Positions 1-9,862 of a stretch of 64,000 nucleotides of DNA are shown here, piece after piece (the first letter of the stretch is position 1; each line of letters starts with the position of its first letter). The position numbers were made by a program, and so were the translations under genes. Source of the stretch: Plantactinospora sp. KBS50 (GTDB lineage: Bacteria > Actinomycetota > Actinomycetes > Mycobacteriales > Micromonosporaceae); NCBI RefSeq assembly GCF_002285795.1, contig NZ_CP022961.1, positions 6,283,501-6,347,500 of the forward strand, in the 5' to 3' direction. The notes beneath the pieces are model-generated. The model was not told the origin of the DNA, ran no database searches, and was given only the letters and a program-made list of their open reading frames with translations.

Positions 1-360
1 TCCCAGGTCGCGCGCCTCCGCCGCGGGCAGCGGTGCGCTGCGCATCCGCTCGGCGTACGACCCGTCGCACAACTCCATGATCAGGTAGGGGTGCTGGTCG
101 GTCGTGACGCCCACGTCGAAGAGGTCGACCACGTGCGGGTGGGACGACATCCGGCCGGCCGCCCGCGCCTCACGCAGGAAGCGCTGCTGGTCGCGCTCGC
201 TGTCCAGGGTGCGGTTCTCCACCTTGACCGCGACCTCGCGCCCGACCGACACCTGGGTGGCGCGGTAGACCGTCGCGTAGCCACCCCGGGCAAAGAGTGA
301 CAGATCGGTCAGGCCGGGCACCGCAGGCAGGGGTGGCCGGCCCGGAACGGTCTCTGTCAC
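1..360 (-). CDS. Serine/threonine protein kinase, N-terminal part (cut by window edge)
   Basis: The first 120 residues of a eukaryotic-type Ser/Thr kinase run off the left edge. The N lobe is recognisable: a short leader, a nucleotide loop read as FARGGYATVYRA, the ATP-anchoring lysine in EVAVKV, and a hinge region PYLIMEL. The loop keeps GGYATV but lacks the first glycine of the usual GxGxxG. The start is the GTG at 358-360 (VTETVPG); no Shine-Dalgarno is obvious, and a TAGGTA-like -10 lies about 10 nt upstream. It lies downstream of, and on the same strand as, the cyclase/AAA gene, separated by about 200 bp. It would phosphorylate proteins on Ser/Thr; the target is unknown. Catalytic loop and C-terminal domains are outside the window. 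Confidence 0.85.
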   Translation of the reverse strand, partial: MTETVPGRPPLPAVPGLTDLSLFARGGYATVYRATQVSVGREVAVKVENRTLDSERDQQRFLREARAAGRMSSHPHVVDLFDVGVTTDQHPYLIMELCDGSYAERMRSAPLPAAEARDLG

Positions 361-487
361 GCAACGAAAATACCTAAGCGATGACGCGGACCGATTCCGG
401 TCTCCACCCTGATCCCGACCGGCGGTCGCCGATGCGCCAACCCGGACCGTGCGACCTCCGCCCGCCGCGACCATCCGGCCCTGGCCC

Positions 488-549
488 GCCGCCATCCGCC
501 GCCATCCGCCGCGGCCATCCGCCGCAGCCATCCGCCGCCGTCCGCCGCG
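488..549. repeat. Imperfect short tandem repeat (GCCATCCGCC-type)
   Basis: About five imperfect 9-12 bp units of the type gccatccgccgc fill most of the 200-bp gap between the cyclase gene and the kinase gene. There is no coding support. It could be slippage-prone spacer or part of the upstream region of the kinase. Confidence 0.5.
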
Positions 550-561
550 CGGGCGGCGACC

Positions 562-3500
562 TCAGCCCAGCGGCCGGGACGGCAGCGGCGAACCGCCGGT
601 GAGCACCGGAACGTCCCCGGGCGGGTCGGCGAGCCGGGCCCGCAGGGCGTCCGCACCCGGCCGCTCCCCCGCCTGCTGGGTCGCGTACGCCAACCGCACC
701 GCATCGTCCGCCGCGGTCATCGCCTCCTGCCGGAGCCCGGCCGCGGCGAGGGTCTCGGCCAGCGCCTCGGCGGCGATGACATGACTGCGTACGTCCTCGG
801 CCGGCGCCTCGATGGACCGCCGCGCCCAGTCCACGGCGTCGCTGGTACGCCCGACGGCGAGCAGCGTCGTGGCGTACCGGGCCAGCGCCTGTCGCCGGGA
901 GAACAGCAGCGCCGGGGCCTCCTCGGCGGTGGCGATCGGCTCCAGCAGTTCCACCGCTGCCCCGGGGTCGCCCGCGGCGAGTCGGGCCATCGCGAGCAGT
1001 ACCCGCGGCCCCACCTGGGCCGGGGCCAGCGGATTGTGCGGTTCCACGGCGGCCAGTACGGCGCGGGCGTCCCGCTCGGCGGCCAGCGGGTCACCGCCGT
1101 CCAGCGCCACGAACCCGCGCAGCGTGCCGGCCATCCCGGTCAGCAGCGGGTGACTGGTCAACGCGCCGTACTCCAGGGCGTGACTGAGCAGGTCGTACGC
1201 GTGGTCCGGCTCGCCCAGCCCGCGGGCGACCACCCCCGCACGACCAGCGCGAAGCCGCGCCCCCAGTCGTCGCTGGCGGCCGCGAAGTCGCGGTACGCCC
1301 GGCGGGCCTCGCGGTCGGCCTCGGCCAGCTCGCCGAGTTCCGCGGCGGCGAACGCCTCCACGGCACGCAGGGTGCCGACCGCCCACGACTCGCCGACCCG
1401 CTCCCCGAACGGCAGGAACACCCGGGCCAGCCGGCGGGCCTCGCGCAGCCGCCCGGCCAGCAGCCGGGCGAACGCGGTGGTGCCCCGCATCCAGGCCCGG
1501 CCCACCGGGTCGCCCAGCTCGGCGAAGAGTCGGGCGGCCCGGCCGAGCACCGCGTCCGTGCCGGCGAAGTCGCCGCGGGTCGTGGTCACCCAGGCCAGGT
1601 TCTGCAACGACCAGGCCTGCCCGCGGCGGTCCCCGGCCGCCAGGTTCACCTGGTACGCCCCGGCGAACCGGCTGCTGGCCTCGCTCAACCGACCGCTGAC
1701 GAAGTCGGCCATGCCGAGCCGGCGCATGGCCGAGGCCCGCTGCGGCGCGAGCCCGGCGTCGGAAGCCACGGCCAGCGCCTCCTGCCAGCTCGCCACGGCC
1801 CGGTTCGGGTCGGCGAGCGCCTGGTAGCACTGCCCGGCCAGCAGCAACGCGCCGGCCCGGCTGGCGATGTCGTCACCGGCGTTGGCGCCGATCTTCTCGG
1901 CGAACGCGAGCGCGTTCTCCGGCCGGCCGACCTGGAGCAGGGCCCGAGCGTGCACCAGCCGGTCGCTGCTGGCCAGACCGGTGGCGGAGAGCCGCGCCGC
2001 CCGCTCGGCGTACTCGACGGCGAATGCCGGCTCCCCGGCGGCGAGCTGCCGGCGGGCCAGCCGGGTCAGCGCCGCCACGCCGAGCGGCAGCACGCTGCGG
2101 GCCAGCGCGTCGGGTCGCAGGCGCACCGCGTCGGCCAGCGCCGCGGCCCGTTCGACGTGTTCGGCCACGAAGGCGTCCCGGGCTGCCTCGGACATCCCGC
2201 CGAGCCGGGGCGGCTGGCCGGACCCGGCGACCGGCATGGCCCACCGGGCCAGCGTGGCGTGCCGCTCGGCCAGGTCCGCCTTGCCGATGCCGGCGTAGAC
2301 GGCCTCCCGCAGCAGCGGGGTGGCGAAGTTGAACCCCTCCCGGTTGCGGTGCAGCATCCGGCGTTGCAGCAGTTCCTCCACCGCACGCTCGAACTCGATC
2401 CCGGCCACCGCGGACGGCCGGCCGCCGGTGCGGCGTTCGCGCAGCGTTTCCAGGGTGCCGGCCGGCACGGTGTCGCCCACCACGGCCGCGTCGCGCAGCA
2501 CCGAGCGGGCCTCCGCGGGCAGTGCGTCGATGCGGGCCGCGAGCACCGCGGCCAGGTCCCGGGACAGCAGCCGGCTGCCCAGTGATCCGGGTGCCAGCCG
2601 CCAACCGGTAGCCGCGCCCGGCGAGGCGCCGTCCTCCCGGTCGAGCACCGTGGTGAGCGCGCCCCGCTCGATCAGCAGCGTGACGAGTTCGGCCAGGTAG
2701 TAGGGGTTTCCCTGGGCGGTGGCGAGCAGCCGGTCGGCGTCGGACTGCGGCAGCCGGCCGCCCTCCAGGTAGCTGGTGAGCAGGCGGGCGGCGTTCGCGC
2801 CGCGCAGCGGCGGCAGCGGATACACCTCGGCGTCGGCGACCCGGGTGAAGGCGCCGGCCGTGCGGACCAGCTCGGGCCGGCCCAGCAGCAGCACCAGCAC
2901 CGAACCGCTGAGCCGGGACAGCGTCACGCCGAGCGCGTCGAGCGTCTCCGGGGTGGCGTCGTGCAGATCGTCCACGATCATCACCAGCGGGCTCTCCACC
3001 GCCATGGCACTGAGCAGCTCGGCCACGGCGGCCGGCACCGCCTCCGCGTCCGGCACCGGGCCGCGGGCGGACCACTCCGAGGGCTCGCCGGAGGTGGCTC
3101 CCACGGACGGCGATTCGGGGTAGCCGAGCAGACCGAGCAGCAGGTCCACCGCCACCGGCGGCGGATCCGGCCGGAGCCGGGCCAGCCGCTGCCCGAGCCG
3201 GCGCAGCCGTTCCTCCACCACCGGCCGGGCGACCGCGCTGGCGGAGTCGGTCGGCAGGCCGATCACGGCCCGGACCAGGTCGGCCAGCGGGGCCAGCCGG
3301 CGACGCTCGCCGAACGCCGCACAGTGCACCGACAGCACCCGGGCGCCGGTGTGCGCGGCGAACCGGCCCGGGCCCACGGCGTACCCGGCGGCCAGCCGCT
3401 CGACCTCCGCGGCGAACCGGGTCTTGCCGATGCCCGCCTCGGCGGTCATCAGCAGCACCCGGGGCTGGCCGCGGTCGATCACCTCGGCGATCCGCCCGGC

Positions 3501-4220
3501 GATCCGGCCCAGCTCGGTCTCCCGGCCCACGAACGGCGCCTCGTCGCCGAGGCCCGACCGGGTGCCCGGCGCGTCGAGCAGACCCAGCAGCTCGTACGCC
3601 TCGACCGGTGCCCGCTTGCCCTTCAGCCGCAGCGGGCGCAGCCGTCGCCAGGACGCGACGTGCCGGGTGGCGGCCGAGGTGGTGGCTCCGGCGTACACGG
3701 CGCCGATGGCCGCGGCGTCGGCCAGCCGCGCGGCGGTGTTCACGGTGTCGCCGATGACCGTGTATTCGAGGGCGGCCTGCATCCCGGCGACGACCTGACC
3801 GGTGTTCAGCCCCACCCGCAGGCCCAGCGGGGCGCCGCCGCCCTGCTCGTCGTCGAGCACCCGGCGGACCGCACGCTGCATCGACAGGGCCGCCCGCACG
3901 GCCCGCTCGGCGTCGTCCTCGTGCGCGACCGGGGCACCGAAGACGGCCATGATCCCGTCGCCGGTCAGCTTGTCGACGTGGCCGCCGAAGGTCTTCACCG
4001 CACCCGCGAGCGCCGCGAGCACCCGGTCGGTGACCGCCCCGACCCGCTCGGGATCCAGGTCCTCGGACCAGGAGGTGAAATCGGACAGGTCGCCGAAGAG
4101 GACCGTCACCACCCGTCGCTCGGTCGCCGGCAGGGTGGCCGCAGCCGGCAGTGCCGCGCCGCAGTTGTGGCAGAACCGGGCGCCGGGCACGGCGACGGTT
4201 CCACACACCGGGCAGGTCAC
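562..4220 (-). CDS. Class III adenylate/guanylate cyclase - AAA+ ATPase - TPR regulator (frameshifted)
   Basis: A multidomain signalling protein of about 1,220 residues. Residues 1-21 form a zinc ribbon (C3, C6, C17, C20). Residues about 36-210 form a class III nucleotide cyclase domain with metal-binding aspartates in FGDLSDF (D44) and LTGDG (D88) and the N161/R165 pair in TVNTAAR. A STAND-like AAA+ domain follows, with Walker A AEAGIGKT (260-267) and a Walker B-like LVMIVDD, then a long TPR region. The GTG start at 4218-4220 overlaps the stop of the upstream hydrolase gene as GTGA, implying translational coupling. The frame breaks at the C5 run 1233-1237: one frame ends at 1158, while the homologous C-terminus continues to the stop at 562 if one base is restored. 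This is probably a sequence error. Ligand and target are unknown. Confidence 0.85.
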
Positions 4221-5104
4221 GCTGTATCCAACCCGCGGGCCGGCTCCGCTGATTCCCGGCCGCCCCGTTCCAGGTAATCCAGTTGGGCCCGGACGGACCA
4301 GCCGGCCGCCCACCAGAGGGAGCGGTCGACGTCGGCGTAGACCACCTCGACCACCTGCTCGGGGGTACGCGCGCCGCCGGCCACGGCCTGCCGGACCTGG
4401 TCCAGCCGGGCCAGCCGGTGCGCCAGGTAGAACCGGGCCGCCGCGGCGCAGTCGGCCAGCGCCGGCCCGTGTCCCGGCAGCACCGGCACCCCGTCGTAGC
4501 CGCCGAGCAGTTCCAGGCTGGCCAGGTAGGCGCCGAGGTCCCCGTCCGGGTGGGCGACGACGGTGGTGCCGCGGCCCAGGATCGTGTCCCCGCTGAACAG
4601 CGCGACGTCCGGGGTCGAGGGGGTGGGCCGGACGTCTCGGGCCGGCGCCGGGGCCGGATCGCCCACCGGACGCACCAGGAAGCAGACCGAGTCGGCCGTG
4701 TGGCCGGGCGTGACGACCAGGTCGATCCCGAAGCCGAACCCGCCGAGCCGCGCACCGGGCGTGGTCAGCGGCGAGCCGCCGTTGGTGTGCGCCGGGTCGG
4801 CGGCCAGCACCGGTACGCCGTCGAGCAGCTCCCGCAGTCGGGGAACGCCCTCGGTGTGGTCGTGATGGCCATGGGTGATCAGCACCAGGCCGACCGGTGC
4901 CTGCGCCGCGATGGCCGCAAGGTGGCCCTCGTCGAGCGGCCCCGGATCCACCACCACCGCGGGCTCGCCCGCCGCCGCGCGCAGCACCCAGGTGTTGGTG
5001 CCGTCAAGCGTCATCGGGCCCGGGTTGGGCGCCCGCAGCAGGGTCACCCAACCCGGCAACGCCTCGGCCAGCGCCGCCGCCGGCGCGGTCACGTGCCCGG
5101 TCAT
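4217..5104 (-). CDS. Metallo-beta-lactamase-fold hydrolase (Rv3677c-like)
   Basis: A 295-aa MBL-fold hydrolase. The metal-binding signature THGHHDHTEG (HxHxDH, residues 78-83) is intact, with further histidines and aspartates downstream (TPGHTAD, FSGDT, LPGHGP). The ATG at 5104 is chosen because it begins the conserved N-terminus; an in-frame start further upstream adds only ten unconserved residues. It is followed without a gap by the cyclase gene. It lies next to RidA and the DUF4177 gene, the same order as Rv3677c-Rv3678c in Mycobacterium tuberculosis. The glyoxalase II / RNase Z-like superfamily is clear; the substrate is not known. Confidence 0.9.
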   Translation of the reverse strand: MTGHVTAPAAALAEALPGWVTLLRAPNPGPMTLDGTNTWVLRAAAGEPAVVVDPGPLDEGHLAAIAAQAPVGLVLITHGHHDHTEGVPRLRELLDGVPVLAADPAHTNGGSPLTTPGARLGGFGFGIDLVVTPGHTADSVCFLVRPVGDPAPAPARDVRPTPSTPDVALFSGDTILGRGTTVVAHPDGDLGAYLASLELLGGYDGVPVLPGHGPALADCAAAARFYLAHRLARLDQVRQAVAGGARTPEQVVEVVYADVDRSLWWAAGWSVRAQLDYLERGGRESAEPARGLDTA

Positions 5105-5203
5105 GGCTGCGATGGTACGACCCGCGGATGACAACTCCCGGCGCGGCCACCGTCCGGGTGCGCCCGGTCGGCGACGGCAGGGCTGTGCCCGCCTCCGCCG
5201 GGC

Positions 5204-5683
5204 TCAGCTGATCTCGACGATGACCTCGACCTCGACCGGGGCGTTCATGGGCAGCTCGGCCACCCCGACCGCGCTCCGCGCGTGCCGGCCGGCCTCGCCG
5301 AGGACCTCGCCGAACAGCTCGGAGGCGCCGTTGATCACCGACGGCTGGCCGGTGAACCCGGCGGCCGAGGCGACGAACCCGGTCACCTTCACGATCTTGG
5401 CGATCCGCTCCAGCCCGACCAGGCCGTCGACCGCCGCGAGGGCGTTCAGCGCGCACTGCCGGGCCAGGTCCTTGGCCTGCTCCGGCGGGACCTCGGCACC
5501 CACCTTGCCGGTCACCGGAAGCTGCCCGTCCACCAACGGGAGCTGCCCGGAGACGTAGACGTGCCGCCCGGACTGCACCGCGGGCACGTACGCGGCCAGC
5601 GGCGGGACGACCTGCGGAAGGTCGAGCCCCAACTCGGCGAGCCGGCCCCGCGGATCGGGCCGGTCGGCGGCCTCCGCGCTCAT
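5204..5683 (-). CDS. RidA family protein (Rv3678c-like)
   Basis: A 159-aa RidA/YjgF/YER057c/UK114 family protein. Archetypal RidA deaminates reactive enamine/imine intermediates such as 2-aminoacrylate made by PLP enzymes. The C-terminal PMNAPVEVEVIVEIS and the GQLP region are family-like. This is the longer actinobacterial subgroup, which lacks the clear arginine motif of true RidA, so deaminase activity is not assured. The ATG at 5681-5683 overlaps the stop of the upstream 51-aa gene as ATGA, so the two are probably coupled. Confidence 0.85.
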   Translation of the reverse strand: MSAEAADRPDPRGRLAELGLDLPQVVPPLAAYVPAVQSGRHVYVSGQLPLVDGQLPVTGKVGAEVPPEQAKDLARQCALNALAAVDGLVGLERIAKIVKVTGFVASAAGFTGQPSVINGASELFGEVLGEAGRHARSAVGVAELPMNAPVEVEVIVEIS

Positions 5684-5835
5684 GCCTTGGGCCGCTTCAG
5701 GTACGCGACCAGTTGCTCGGGATTCGGGCCCGGCACCACGGACACCAGTTCCCAACCGTCCTCACCCCAGTTGTCGAGGATCTGCTTGGTCGCGTGGACC
5801 AGCAGCGGGACGGTGGCGTACTCCCACTTCTGCAT
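5680..5835 (-). CDS. Small DUF4177-type protein (51 aa)
   Basis: A short gene starting MQKWEYATVPLL and ending VAYLKRPKA, with the conserved tryptophan pair NWGEDGWELVSV typical of DUF4177-like proteins. The equivalent Mycobacterium gene is Rv3678A, in the same place beside the RidA and MBL genes. Its TGA overlaps the RidA ATG. The function is unknown; tight coupling suggests co-production with RidA. A TACAGT hexamer in the upstream minus-strand sequence near 5921-5926 is a plausible -10 box. Confidence 0.8.
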   Translation of the reverse strand: MQKWEYATVPLLVHATKQILDNWGEDGWELVSVVPGPNPEQLVAYLKRPKA

Positions 5836-6048
5836 TACGGGAAAACCCTTCTACGAAGAGCCCCGGCGGCGCCGCAACGCCCCGGGGCACAGCCGAGAAG
5901 GCATCTCGACGCGACCCACTGTAAGCCAAGTCGCCGTCGTCGTGATCGTGGCGCCCGCCCTACCCGGCAGGAGTTCCGGCCGACGGCCAGGCGGCGAAAC
6001 CGTGGGCTGGGGTGCGCCGCGCCGCCGGGGATCGCGCGGGCGCCGGGG

Positions 6049-6537
6049 TCAGTGCCGCAGCCCCGGCTCCGCCCCGCCGCAGGCTCCCGGGTGGGCGAAC
6101 GGCCGCGAACAGCGGGTGCGGTCGGGCAGCGGCAGGTCGCAGAAGACGCGGCGCCGGTTGTTCTGGTCGTCGACGGTGGAGACGGTGGTCTCGCCCGGGT
6201 CGACCTCGGGGAGCGCGGCCAGCACCGCGGCGACCGTGTACGCGAGGTCCACCGCCGAGGCCGCCGTGCAGACGCGGACCGGCAGGTGGATCACGTACCC
6301 CGGTGCCTCCTCATGGTCGGCGCCCCGGCGCAGCCCGGGTGAGACATCCTGGGGTTGCGCGCCGGTCGGATCGTTCACCCGCAGGTAGCGCCGCTCGTTG
6401 CGCCGCGCGACCGGATGACCGGCGTCGGCCTCGGCGTCCCCGGTCCCGGCCTCTCGCCCGGCGCCGGCGGAACCGCGCGACGCGCGGGGCCGCGGCCGGA
6501 AGTGGGCCCGCCCGGAGTTGTCGAAGTCATTCCGCAT
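6049..6537 (-). CDS. Hypothetical actinobacterial protein
   Basis: A 162-aa protein I cannot assign to a family. The first 75 residues are basic and low complexity. The C-terminal half is ordered-looking and has three cysteines (VFCDLP, TRCSRPF, GACGGAEPG) with a C-terminal histidine, so metal binding is possible but unproven. It is divergent from the proline-rich membrane gene at 6787. The ATG at 6537 is the only sensible start. Confidence 0.55.
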   Translation of the reverse strand: MRNDFDNSGRAHFRPRPRASRGSAGAGREAGTGDAEADAGHPVARRNERRYLRVNDPTGAQPQDVSPGLRRGADHEEAPGYVIHLPVRVCTAASAVDLAYTVAAVLAALPEVDPGETTVSTVDDQNNRRRVFCDLPLPDRTRCSRPFAHPGACGGAEPGLRH

Positions 6538-6786
6538 TGGTCGCCTCCCTCGGCCGGCGAACCGCGGCCTAGCCGAACTCTAGGCAGCCGACCAGGGGAT
6601 AACAACAGGGCGCGCTCACGCCGTGACTAGTTGTCACGACGGGTTTCAATTCATCCGCGCCACGACGCGGGACCGGCGCCCGGCCGACTACGCTCAGCGG
6701 AACGCGGATGACAGTTCGCGATTCCGACGAACACCCGGTCCCTCGGCGCCACCGGGGACCAACGCGACGCCCCCCGGGGGAGAACC

Positions 6787-7629
6787 ATGACTGAACCGCG
6801 CGGCCCGGACGGACCGGCCCCCGGCGAGCGCTCTCCGGCCGACCCCGTCGCCCCGACGGCGCCCGGCTCTCCCGCTCCCGGTGGCTCGGCCGCCGCCGGC
6901 GATCCCGGCCCCGACGCCCCGCCGAGCGCCGCGGCCGAACCGCAACCGCCGGTCCCGGCCGGCACGCCGGCACGCTGGCCCGGCGCCACCGGACCGGCGC
7001 CGGACAAGCCCGGTCCGCCGGAGCCGGACGAGCGCGGGACGGTGGAGTTCGGCGAGACCGGCTTCCCCACCCCGCCGGGTTATCCGCCGTACGGGCCGCC
7101 GGCCTACGCCCCGGCCCACTCTGGCGTCCCGGCCCACCCCGGCACCCCGGCGTCGCCCGCCACTCTCCCGGCCGGCGCACCACCGCCGGGCAAACGGCGC
7201 CACCTGCTCATCGCGTCGGTCGTGCTCGGCGTCGTACTGCTGCTCTGCGGCGGCGGTGGCCTGACGGCGTTCCTGCTGCTGCGCGGCGGCGACGGCGACG
7301 GGGCGCCCGACCCGGTGGCCGCCACGGACGGCTTCCTCCGGGCGGTCTACCTCGACCGCGACGTGACCGAGGCGGCCGCCCTGGTCTGCCCGGCGGCCCG
7401 GGACAAGGCGAAGATCACAAAGAAGATCGAGGAGATCGAGGGCTACGGCACGACGTACCCGAATCCCCGCTTCCGGTGGACCCCGCCGGTCGTCGCCGAC
7501 CAGAACAGCGAGCGGGCCGTGGTGACCACCAGGCTGACGATGATCACCGGAGACGAGCGCTTCGCGGAGCAGCAGCTCACCCTCACCGTCGTGGACCAGG
7601 CCGGCTGGTGGGTGTGCGAGGTCGCCTGA
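6787..7629 (+). CDS. Proline-rich single-pass membrane protein
   Basis: A 280-aa protein with a proline/alanine/glycine-rich cytoplasmic N-terminus (residues 1-135) and one transmembrane segment around residues 139-164 (LLIASVVLGVVLLLCGGGG). An extracellular domain of about 110 residues follows, with two conserved cysteines (VCPAA, WVCEVA). Such tails resemble the NTF2-like Mce-associated or DUF4878 group, but I do not make that assignment firmly. The ATG is preceded by a purine-rich gggggagaacc ribosome site. Confidence 0.7.
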   Translation: MTEPRGPDGPAPGERSPADPVAPTAPGSPAPGGSAAAGDPGPDAPPSAAAEPQPPVPAGTPARWPGATGPAPDKPGPPEPDERGTVEFGETGFPTPPGYPPYGPPAYAPAHSGVPAHPGTPASPATLPAGAPPPGKRRHLLIASVVLGVVLLLCGGGGLTAFLLLRGGDGDGAPDPVAATDGFLRAVYLDRDVTEAAALVCPAARDKAKITKKIEEIEGYGTTYPNPRFRWTPPVVADQNSERAVVTTRLTMITGDERFAEQQLTLTVVDQAGWWVCEVA

Positions 7630-7661
7630 CCGGCCGGCGGCCCGGGACGCGTCCCGCTGGT

Positions 7662-7667
7662 TAGGCT
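7662..7667 (+). promoter_or_regulatory. -10 hexamer TAGGCT of a leaderless transcript
   Basis: TAGGCT ends 6 nt before the GTG of the first ArsA-type gene and no Shine-Dalgarno lies between. This spacing places the transcription start at or next to the GTG. Confidence 0.65.
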
Positions 7668-7673
7668 CACTAC

Positions 7674-8657
7674 GTGGGATCTGCAACCGAGTCGGTCGGG
7701 CCGGTGGCCGAGTCCTGGCCGGCCCGGCTGCACGTCGTGACCGGCAAGGGCGGGACCGGGAAGACCAGCGTGGCCGCCGCGCTGGCGCTGGCGCTCGCCG
7801 CGGACGGGCGCCGGACCCTGCTGGTCGAGGTTGAGGGACGGCAGGGCATCGCCGGGCTGTTCGGTCTGGGGCACCTGCCGTACGAGGAGCGCCGGATCGC
7901 CACCGTTGCCGGCGGCGGCGAGGTCCGGGCGCTGGCCGTGGACCCCGAAGAGGCGCTGCTCGAATACCTCGACATGTTCTACCGGCTGAGCGCGGCCGGT
8001 AAGGCGCTGCGCAAGTTCGGCGCCATCGACTTCGCCACCACCATCGCGCCGGGGCTGCGCGACGTCCTGCTCACCGGCAAGGTCAAGGAGGCGACCACCC
8101 GGACGGTGGGCAACCGCCGGGCGTACGACGCCGTGGTGCTGGACGCCCCGCCCACCGGGCGCATCGGGCGATTCCTCAACGTGACCGCGGAGGCCGCGCG
8201 GCTGGCGAAGGTCGGACCGATCAAGACCCAGAGTGAGGGCGTGGCCGCGCTGCTGCGCTCGCCCATCACGGCCGTGCACGTGGTGACGCTGCTGGAGGAG
8301 ATGCCGGTCCAGGAGACCATCGACGCGATCGGCGAGCTGGACGGGCTGGGGATCGCCCTCGGCCGGGTGATCGTGAACGCGGCCCGCACGCCGATGGAGG
8401 CGGGCACGACCGGCCGGGTGAGCCAGGCCGAGCTACGCCGCGGGCTGGTCGCGGCCGGGCTGCCGGCCGACCGCTCGGTGGTCACCGGTCTCTACGCGGA
8501 GGCCCGGGACGATCTCGTCCGCCGCTCGCTGGAGGCGTCGCTGCGGGCGGATCTGATCGAGCTGGGGCGGCCGTTGCTGGAGTTGCCGGTGATACCGGAC
8601 GGGATCGACCGGGCCGGCCTGGACACCCTGGCCGCGGTCCTGGCGGCGGCGGAGTGA
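7674..8657 (+). CDS. ArsA-family ATPase, first of two (Rv3679-like)
   Basis: A 327-aa ATPase of the ArsA/GET3 P-loop family. The deviant Walker A GKGGTGKT spans residues 24-31, and the switch segment VVLDAPPTG is present. ArsA paralogues energise arsenite export or membrane-protein targeting, but this actinobacterial pair, next to whiB4 and ponA2, corresponds to Rv3679-Rv3680, a heterodimeric pair linked to the cell envelope. No ArsB pump is nearby. The GTG at 7674 sits just after a -10 hexamer, indicating a leaderless mRNA. Confidence 0.9.
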   Translation: MGSATESVGPVAESWPARLHVVTGKGGTGKTSVAAALALALAADGRRTLLVEVEGRQGIAGLFGLGHLPYEERRIATVAGGGEVRALAVDPEEALLEYLDMFYRLSAAGKALRKFGAIDFATTIAPGLRDVLLTGKVKEATTRTVGNRRAYDAVVLDAPPTGRIGRFLNVTAEAARLAKVGPIKTQSEGVAALLRSPITAVHVVTLLEEMPVQETIDAIGELDGLGIALGRVIVNAARTPMEAGTTGRVSQAELRRGLVAAGLPADRSVVTGLYAEARDDLVRRSLEASLRADLIELGRPLLELPVIPDGIDRAGLDTLAAVLAAAE

Positions 8658-8704
8658 ACCACGGCTGTCCGGCACACCGGGCGGCCGGAGCAGCGGTCCC
8701 CCGA

Positions 8705-8710
8705 TACGCT
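8705..8710 (+). promoter_or_regulatory. -10 hexamer TACGCT of a leaderless transcript
   Basis: TACGCT ends 6 nt before the GTG at 8717. It decides the start of the second ArsA-type gene, because an in-frame ATG at 8654 would lie upstream of this promoter. Confidence 0.6.
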
Positions 8711-8716
8711 CGGATC

Positions 8717-9862
8717 GTGCCCGAAGCCGATGCCGCGCCGCCGCTGGATGTCGACGAGATCCTCGCCGACCCCGGCATCAGGATCGTGGTGTGCTGCGGC
8801 TCCGGCGGGGTGGGCAAGACGACCACGGCCGCCGCGCTGGCACTGCGCGCCGCCGAGCACCATGGCCGGCGCACGGTCGTACTGACCATCGACCCGGCCC
8901 GCCGGTTGGCCCAGTCGCTCGGTTTGACCGAGTTGGACAACACCCCCCGCCAGGTGAAGGGCATCGACGTCGGCTCCGGCGGCGAACTGCACGCCATGAT
9001 GCTGGACATGAAGCGCACCTTCGACGACGTGGTGTCCCAGCACACCGACCCGGCGAAGGCCGCCGAGATCTTCGCGAACCCCTTCTACCAGGCGATGAGT
9101 TCCACCTTCGCCGGTACGCAGGAGTACATGGCGATGGAGAAGCTGGGTCAGCTGCACGCCCGCGGCGACTGGGACCTGATCGTGGTGGACACCCCGCCGT
9201 CCCGGTCCGCGCTGGACTTCCTGGACGCGCCGGCCCGGCTCTCCCGGTTCCTCGACGGCCGGATGCTGCGCCTGCTGCTGGCCCCGGCCCGTGGTGGCGG
9301 GCGCAGCATGTTCAACCTGGTCACCGCCTCGTTCGGGATGTTCTCGAAGGCGGTGCAGAAGGTGCTCGGCACCCAGTTGCTCACTGATCTGTCCGGCTTC
9401 GTGGCGGCGCTGGACTCGATGTTCGGCGGATTCCGGCAGCGCGCGGAACAGACGTACCGGATCCTGCAGGCCGGGGAGACGGCGTTCCTGCTGGTCGCGG
9501 CGCCGGAGCCGGACGCGGTCCGGGAGGCGGCCTACTTCGCGGGCCGGCTGCGCGCGGAGCGGATGCCGCTGGTGGGCCTCGTGCTCAACCGGGTGCACCT
9601 GCCGGCCACGCCGGACCCGAGCGCGGCGGAGAGCACGGCCGCCGCGGAGCGGCTGGCCCGGCTCGGCGGCCACGACGGGACGGTGCAGACGCTGCGGTCG
9701 CACGCCGCGCTGTTGGACCAGGCCGAGCGGGAGTGCCGGGTGGCCCGCCGGTTCACCGACGACTTCCCGGCGGTGCCGGTGGTGGCGGTGACGGCGCAGC
9801 CCGCCGACGTGCACGACGTCGACGGGCTGCGGGCGATCGGTACGGCGATCAGCCGCTCGTGA
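8717..9862 (+). CDS. ArsA-family ATPase, second of two (Rv3680-like)
   Basis: A 381-aa P-loop ATPase of the ArsA family, partner of the preceding gene. The Walker A GSGGVGKTT lies at residues 28-36, the switch II region is VVDTPPSRSALDF, and a long C-terminal helical region follows. The GTG start (VPEADAAPP) is preferred over the ATG at 8654 because of the -10 hexamer and lack of conservation upstream. Its 3' end overlaps the end of the convergent whiB gene by 14 bp (9849-9862). Confidence 0.9.
   Translation: MPEADAAPPLDVDEILADPGIRIVVCCGSGGVGKTTTAAALALRAAEHHGRRTVVLTIDPARRLAQSLGLTELDNTPRQVKGIDVGSGGELHAMMLDMKRTFDDVVSQHTDPAKAAEIFANPFYQAMSSTFAGTQEYMAMEKLGQLHARGDWDLIVVDTPPSRSALDFLDAPARLSRFLDGRMLRLLLAPARGGGRSMFNLVTASFGMFSKAVQKVLGTQLLTDLSGFVAALDSMFGGFRQRAEQTYRILQAGETAFLLVAAPEPDAVREAAYFAGRLRAERMPLVGLVLNRVHLPATPDPSAAESTAAAERLARLGGHDGTVQTLRSHAALLDQAERECRVARRFTDDFPAVPVVAVTAQPADVHDVDGLRAIGTAISRS

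Noticed and set aside
7674..9862. Arsenite resistance operon
   Set aside because: The two ArsA-type ATPases lack ArsB/ArsC/ArsR neighbours and match the whiB4-linked envelope pair instead.
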